Source: Pseudomonas sp.
GTDB taxonomy: Bacteria > Pseudomonadota > Gammaproteobacteria > Pseudomonadales > Pseudomonadaceae
Reading direction: 5' to 3'
NCBI RefSeq assembly: GCF_002796985.1
Contig: NZ_PEKX01000019.1
Span: 1-60,872, forward strand
Length of the DNA: 60,872 nt
Positions 57,571-60,872 of this stretch are shown piece after piece. Below the pieces are notes generated by a model. The model searched no databases. It saw nothing but the letters and a program-made list of their open reading frames with translations, and had not been told where the DNA came from. Within the stretch, counting starts at the first letter, position 1; every line of letters starts with the position of its first letter. A program made the translations under genes and the position numbers.

Positions 57571-58479
57571 GTGGCTTCCTATACCTTGCGGCAATTGAAG
57601 TATTTCGTGACCACCGTGGAATGCGGCAGCGTGGCCGAGGCGTCGCGCAAGCTGTACATCGCGCAGCCATCCATTTCCACAGCGATCAAGGGGCTGGAAG
57701 AGAGCTTCGGCGTGCAGCTGTTCATCCGCCACCACGCCCAGGGCGTGTCGCTCACCCCCAGTGGCGCGCGCTTCTACCGCAAGGCGCAGGAACTGCTGCG
57801 CATGGCCCACGAGTTCGAGCAGAACGCCCTGGCCGACAACGACGTGGTGGCCGGGCAGATCGACATCGGCTGCTTCGAAACGGTCGCCCCGCTCTACCTG
57901 CCGCGCCTGATCTCGGGCTTCCGCGAGCGCTACCCCGGCGTGGAAATCCGCATCAGCGACGGCGAGCAGCAGGAACTGGTGCAGGGCCTCACCGCCGGCC
58001 GCTTCGACCTGGCGCTGCTCTACGAGCACGACCTCGACGCGACCATTTCCACCGACCCGCTGATGCCCGCCCAGCGCCCCTACGCGCTGCTGCCGGAAAA
58101 CCACCGCTTCGCCAAGCAGGACAAGGTCTCGCTGCGCGACCTGGTGCTGGAGCCGATGATCCTGCTGGACGTGCAGCCCAGCCGCACCTACTTCGTGCGC
58201 ATCTTCGAGGAACTGGGCCTGAATCCGCACATTGCCTTCAGCTCGCCGTCGATCGAGATGGTGCGCGGCATGGTCGGCCAGGGCTTCGGCTTCTCCCTGC
58301 TGGTCACCCGCCCGCATTCCGAGTGCACCTACGACGGCAAGAAGGTGGTCACCGTGGACGTCGCCGAGGAGGTCAGCACCTCCGGCCTGGTCGCCGCCTG
58401 GCTCAAGCGCGCCCAGCTGACCAAGCCAGCGCAGCTGTTCGTCGACTTTGCGCGGGAGGAGTTGAGCGGGATGCATTGA
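57571..58479 (+). CDS. LysR-family regulator of the amine-catabolic locus
   Basis: A 302-residue LysR-type protein. The helix-turn-helix is in SVAEASRKLYIAQPSISTAI (residues 19-38), preceded by SYTLRQLKYFVTTVECG; the effector domain is an alpha/beta periplasmic-binding-type fold. A GTG at 57571 with GAGG 8 nt upstream is chosen over an upstream ATG, which would add a basic non-family tail. It is divergent from the amidase gene across a 204-bp gap that contains a plus-strand TATAAA (57544-57549). It probably controls the six-gene locus with an amine or its aldehyde or acid as effector. Confidence 0.88.
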   Translation: MASYTLRQLKYFVTTVECGSVAEASRKLYIAQPSISTAIKGLEESFGVQLFIRHHAQGVSLTPSGARFYRKAQELLRMAHEFEQNALADNDVVAGQIDIGCFETVAPLYLPRLISGFRERYPGVEIRISDGEQQELVQGLTAGRFDLALLYEHDLDATISTDPLMPAQRPYALLPENHRFAKQDKVSLRDLVLEPMILLDVQPSRTYFVRIFEELGLNPHIAFSSPSIEMVRGMVGQGFGFSLLVTRPHSECTYDGKKVVTVDVAEEVSTSGLVAAWLKRAQLTKPAQLFVDFAREELSGMH

Positions 58480-58504
58480 GCCCGCTTTTCGCTTTTCGCT
58501 TTTC

Positions 58505-58527
58505 GTAGGAGCGAGCTTGCTCGCGAA
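58505..58527. repeat. Single REP unit (GTAGGAGCGAGCTTGCTCGC)
   Basis: One unit directly after the LysR stop codon; no inverted partner found nearby. Confidence 0.8.
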
Positions 58528-58550
58528 CAAACTTCGGCGCGGTGGTTTCA

Positions 58551-58702
58551 CCCTCTCCCTAACCCTGGCTGCGCGCCCCGCTCCGAAGGGAGAGGGGACT
58601 GTTCGGCAGGCTCTGAAAGCCCAGCGCTCCCCTGGCTGACTCCATAAACGACCCACCGCTGCAAACGGCCCCCTCTCCCCCCGGGAGAGAGCTGGGGTGA
58701 GG
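58551..58702. repeat. CTCTCCC-family composite palindromes
   Basis: CCCTCTCCCTAACCCTGGCT with GGGAGAGGGG opens it, and CCCTCTCCCCCCGGGAGAGA with GCTGGGGTGAGG closes it. The spacer is unlike the three conserved-core copies. It fills the 322-bp gap after the LysR gene; the last 90 bp shows no clear promoter. Confidence 0.75.
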
Positions 58703-58801
58703 AAAAAGCCCCAATACCGAGCCCTCCCGTCACTCCCCACACCCCCAACCTGACATCCGGGGTTACAATCGCGCCCCCTTTTTGTAATGCCGCCCCGCCC
58801 C

Positions 58802-59830
58802 ATGCCCATCTGGAAAGAGCGCGTGCAGCGCCTCATCACTCTCGTCCTCGGCCTGCTGCAGAAGTATCCGCGCGTCATCGCCCTGTTCGGTTTCTGCTCC
58901 GGCGTCTTCAGTTTCATCATGGTGGACCGCCACCGCGCCGGCTTCGCCCGCGCCATGGCCATCGTCATGCTGGTCAGCTGGATCTGGCTGATGCTGGAAA
59001 ACCTGCTCACCGACCGCTTCAAGCGCCGTTTCGGCTGGGAAGTGCCGCCGGGCCTGCTGCGCTACGCGACCCAGCTGATCCATCAGGAAAGCCTGTTCTT
59101 CTGCCTGCCGTTCTTCTTCGTCACCACCACCTGGAACAGCGGCCAGGCCCTGTTCACCGGCGTACTGACGCTGGCCGGACTGATGGCGATCACCGACCCG
59201 ATCTACTACAAGTGGCTGTCGGTGCGGCGCTGGACCTTCCTCGGTTACCACACCCTGACGCTGTTCGCGGTGCTGCTCACCGCGCTGCCGATCATCCTCC
59301 AGCTGAGCACCCCGCAGAGCTACCAGGCGGCGCTGGGCATCGCCGTGCTGCTGTCCTTCCCGAGCCTGGCGGTGACGGTGAAGATCCACAAATGGTGGCG
59401 CTGGTTCGCCCTCGTCGGCCTGACCCTGTCCATCGGCGCAGTGGGCTGGTTCGCCCGCGCCTGGGTGCCGCCGTCGACCCTGTGGATGACCGAGATGGCA
59501 GTGACCGAGAGCTTCGACAACGCCCAGCGCACCCCCGGCGACAGCCTGGAGACGGTCAGCGTCGCGCAGATCAAATCCCAGGGCCTCTACGCCTACACCG
59601 CGATCAACGCCCCGCGCGGGCTGAACGAGCGCATCTACCACGCCTGGCGCCTGAACGGCCAGGAAGTCGACCGCATCGCCCTCGACATCAAGGGCGGCCG
59701 CGAGGCCGGCTACCGCGCCTGGACGCACAAGCAGAACTTCCCCAGCGACCCCAGCGGCCACTGGCAGGTGCAGGTGCTCACGGAGGCCGGGCAGGTGATC
59801 GGTACGCTCAGGTTCGAGGTCACGCCCTGA
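58802..59830 (+). CDS. DUF5924-type membrane protein with C-terminal DUF2914-like domain
   Basis: A 342-residue protein with about seven hydrophobic segments (for example RVIALFGFCSGVFSFIM, FFCLPFFFVTTTWNS, TLTLFAVLLTALPIILQL) followed by a periplasmic C-terminal domain ending QVLTEAGQVIGTLRFEVTP. The C-terminal half has ERIYHAWRLNGQEVDRIAL and the WTHKQNFPSDPSGHWQVQV segment typical of DUF2914. No function is known. Either the ATG at 58802 or one 15 bp upstream could start it; neither has a good ribosome site. The first was chosen because it gives the basic, family-like N-terminus. Confidence 0.75.
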   Translation: MPIWKERVQRLITLVLGLLQKYPRVIALFGFCSGVFSFIMVDRHRAGFARAMAIVMLVSWIWLMLENLLTDRFKRRFGWEVPPGLLRYATQLIHQESLFFCLPFFFVTTTWNSGQALFTGVLTLAGLMAITDPIYYKWLSVRRWTFLGYHTLTLFAVLLTALPIILQLSTPQSYQAALGIAVLLSFPSLAVTVKIHKWWRWFALVGLTLSIGAVGWFARAWVPPSTLWMTEMAVTESFDNAQRTPGDSLETVSVAQIKSQGLYAYTAINAPRGLNERIYHAWRLNGQEVDRIALDIKGGREAGYRAWTHKQNFPSDPSGHWQVQVLTEAGQVIGTLRFEVTP

Positions 59831-59908
59831 CCGTCTGGTGTCCTTGACCCAGAGCGGCGCTTTCCCCTACAAGACCCTCTCCCCAGAACAAAAAGCGCCG
59901 AGAGAGTC

Positions 59909-60748
59909 ATGACCGATACCGCCCTGCACCCGTTCGACCGCGCCGTGGCCCTGCAGCCCGTGGCTGGCCAGCCCAACCTCTACGAGGGCCACACCAGCCA
60001 GGACTACTGGAACATGGTCGGCCCCTTCGGCGGCATCACCGCCGCGGTCCTGCTGCAAGGCGCACTGCGCCACCCGCAGCTGCTTGGCAGCCCACTGTCG
60101 CTGACGGTGAACTACGCCGCAGCGGTCGTGGCCGGCGCCTTCCAGGTCGAAGCCATCCCGGTGCGCACCAACCGCTCCACCCAGCACTGGCTGCTGCAAC
60201 TGACCCAGGCCGATGAATCCGGCGAGCAGCAGGTCACCACCACCGCCACCCTGGTCACCGCGCTGCGCCGCGAGACCTGGAGCCTGACCGACCTGCCTTT
60301 CCCCGACCTCGCCCCACCCAGCGACTTCGAGCCGATGAGCCCCACCGCCAAAGGCGTGGCCTGGCCCAAACAGTATGAGATGCGCCCGGTTTCCGGCGCC
60401 TTCCCAACCAAGTGGGACGGCAGCGGCGAAACCAGCCGCAGCCAGCTGTGGCTGCGCGACGCCCAGGACCGCCCGCTGGACTTCCTGTCCCTGGCGGCGC
60501 TGAGCGACATCTTCTACCCGCGCATCTGGCTGCGCCGCGCCACCCCGGTGCCGGCCGGCACCGTGTCGATCACCACCTACTTCCACACCGACGCCGCGCA
60601 GATGGCCGAAGTCGGCGTGGGCTACCTGCTGGGCGACGCCCGTGCCCAGGAATTCCGCAACGGCTTCTTCGACCAGAATGCCCAGCTGTGGAGCCAGTCC
60701 GGCGCGCTGCTGGCAACCAGCAACCAGGTGGTTTACTACAAGGAATAA
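59909..60748 (+). CDS. Acyl-CoA thioesterase, double-hotdog TesB-like
   Basis: A 279-residue protein with two hotdog repeats. The first carries DYWNMVGPFGGITAAVLLQG (residues 30-49), equivalent to the helix 1 region, and VNYAAAVVAGAFQVEAIPVR. The second includes LDFLSLAALSDIFYPRIWLR, where the catalytic Asp of TesB-like enzymes is placed (AALSD), and SITTYFHTDAAQMAEVGVGY. It hydrolyses acyl-CoAs in the cytoplasm. GAGAGAG precedes the ATG at 59909. Nothing ties it functionally to its neighbours. Confidence 0.82.
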   Translation: MTDTALHPFDRAVALQPVAGQPNLYEGHTSQDYWNMVGPFGGITAAVLLQGALRHPQLLGSPLSLTVNYAAAVVAGAFQVEAIPVRTNRSTQHWLLQLTQADESGEQQVTTTATLVTALRRETWSLTDLPFPDLAPPSDFEPMSPTAKGVAWPKQYEMRPVSGAFPTKWDGSGETSRSQLWLRDAQDRPLDFLSLAALSDIFYPRIWLRRATPVPAGTVSITTYFHTDAAQMAEVGVGYLLGDARAQEFRNGFFDQNAQLWSQSGALLATSNQVVYYKE

Positions 60749-60763
60749 CTCGCTTCGCTCTTC

Positions 60764-60824
60764 GTAGGATGGCGTGGAGCGATACCCATCAACTTCGCCG
60801 ACAGTGAGTGATGGGTATCGCAAG
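60764..60824. repeat. Truncated GTAGGATGGnGTGGAGCG palindrome
   Basis: The left arm (GTAGGATGGCGTGGAGCG) and inner CGATACCCAT / ATGGGTATCGC arms are present, but the expected closing arm (CTCCACCCATCCTAC) is missing. The sequence instead switches at about 60825 to IS-like DNA. Compare the complete copies at 16695 and 25144. Confidence 0.8.
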
Positions 60825-60872
60825 TGTTCTGCCGGGACACATGGGTAACAGGTGTCGGGAGACATAGGTAAC
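60825..60872 (+). mobile_element. One end of an insertion sequence (IS481-like), continuing past the right edge
   Basis: The element seems to begin TGTTCTGCC. Two related 16-mers follow, GGGACACATGGGTAAC (60834-60849) and GGGAGACATAGGTAAC (60857-60872), 23 bp apart. Such GACATAGGTAAC repeats near a TGT end are familiar from IS481-type elements in Pseudomonas. No transposase is in the window, so family and orientation are provisional. Confidence 0.6.

Noticed and set aside
49435..58479. Horizontal island or prophage at the amine locus
   Set aside because: No integrase, tRNA, attachment repeats or shift in base composition was evident; the genes have the same GC-rich codon use as their neighbours.
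6561..58702. CRISPR array
   Set aside because: The repeats are dispersed palindromes at separate gaps in both orientations, not regularly spaced direct repeats with unique spacers, and no cas gene is present.

Overview
The window is GC-rich chromosomal DNA from a Pseudomonas, close to the P. aeruginosa / P. nitroreducens / P. citronellolis side of the genus. This rests on the family-level match and characteristic lengths of BetIBA, GbcAB, DgcAB, SoxBDAG, PurU, FdhA, PurEK, AdhA and AspA, on GC-ending codons, and on dense Pseudomonas-type intergenic palindromes. There is no phage, integrase, tRNA or CRISPR array. The only mobile DNA is what looks like one end of an insertion sequence at the right edge.

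Layout. 1-256: tandem promoters and leader of an rRNA operon that runs off the left edge on the minus strand. 0.3-2.3 kb: an MFS transporter and a YciA-type thioesterase. 2.3-6.4 kb: betA, betB, betI with a BetI-type operator. 6.7-13.5 kb: mixed housekeeping and accessory genes (DUF308 protein, a 56-aa protein, a YeeE/TsuA-type transporter, a MocR regulator divergent from two GNATs, a mutarotase, a DUF3299 protein, a GlsB-like protein). 13.7-19.6 kb: purK-purE, adhA, a HypT-like LysR regulator, aspA. 19.9-20.4 kb: a divergent ZapA paralogue with a coiled-coil partner. 20.7-29.0 kb: dipeptidase, DUF5943 protein, dgcA, dgcB, etfA-like, etfB-like. 29.4-32.4 kb: a 28-residue membrane protein, gbcA, divergent gbcB. 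32.7-36 kb: an EF-G-like GTPase, a 0.9-kb noncoding stretch full of DnaA-box-like sequences, and a YbjQ protein. 36.3-38.7 kb: threonine aldolase and two exported proteins. 39.0-48.5 kb: glyA-soxBDAG-purU-fdhA. 48.9-58.5 kb: a DUF1311-type exported protein, then a six-gene minus-strand locus (HDAC-like deacylase, NCS1 permease, orphan polyamine-type binding protein, class III aminotransferase, aldehyde dehydrogenase, DavA-like amidase) with a divergent LysR regulator. 58.8-60.7 kb: a DUF5924-type membrane protein and a second thioesterase.

How the genes work together. The window holds nearly the whole choline-to-serine route. BetA and BetB make glycine betaine, GbcAB removes one methyl group, DgcAB with its dedicated ETF pair removes the second, and SoxBDAG removes the third. 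GlyA1 then joins glycine and methylene-THF into serine. PurU and FdhA deal with the released one-carbon units, and threonine aldolase supplies glycine. The usual regulator gbdR, the cbcXWV transporter and sdaB are not in the window. The 49-58 kb locus reads as a deacylation / transamination / oxidation / amide-hydrolysis pathway for an amine or acylated polyamine.

Most intergenic gaps, including gaps inside the dgc and sox operons, carry members of at least five families of palindromic repeats. The most unusual noncoding feature is the DnaA-box-rich stretch at 34.8-35.5 kb.
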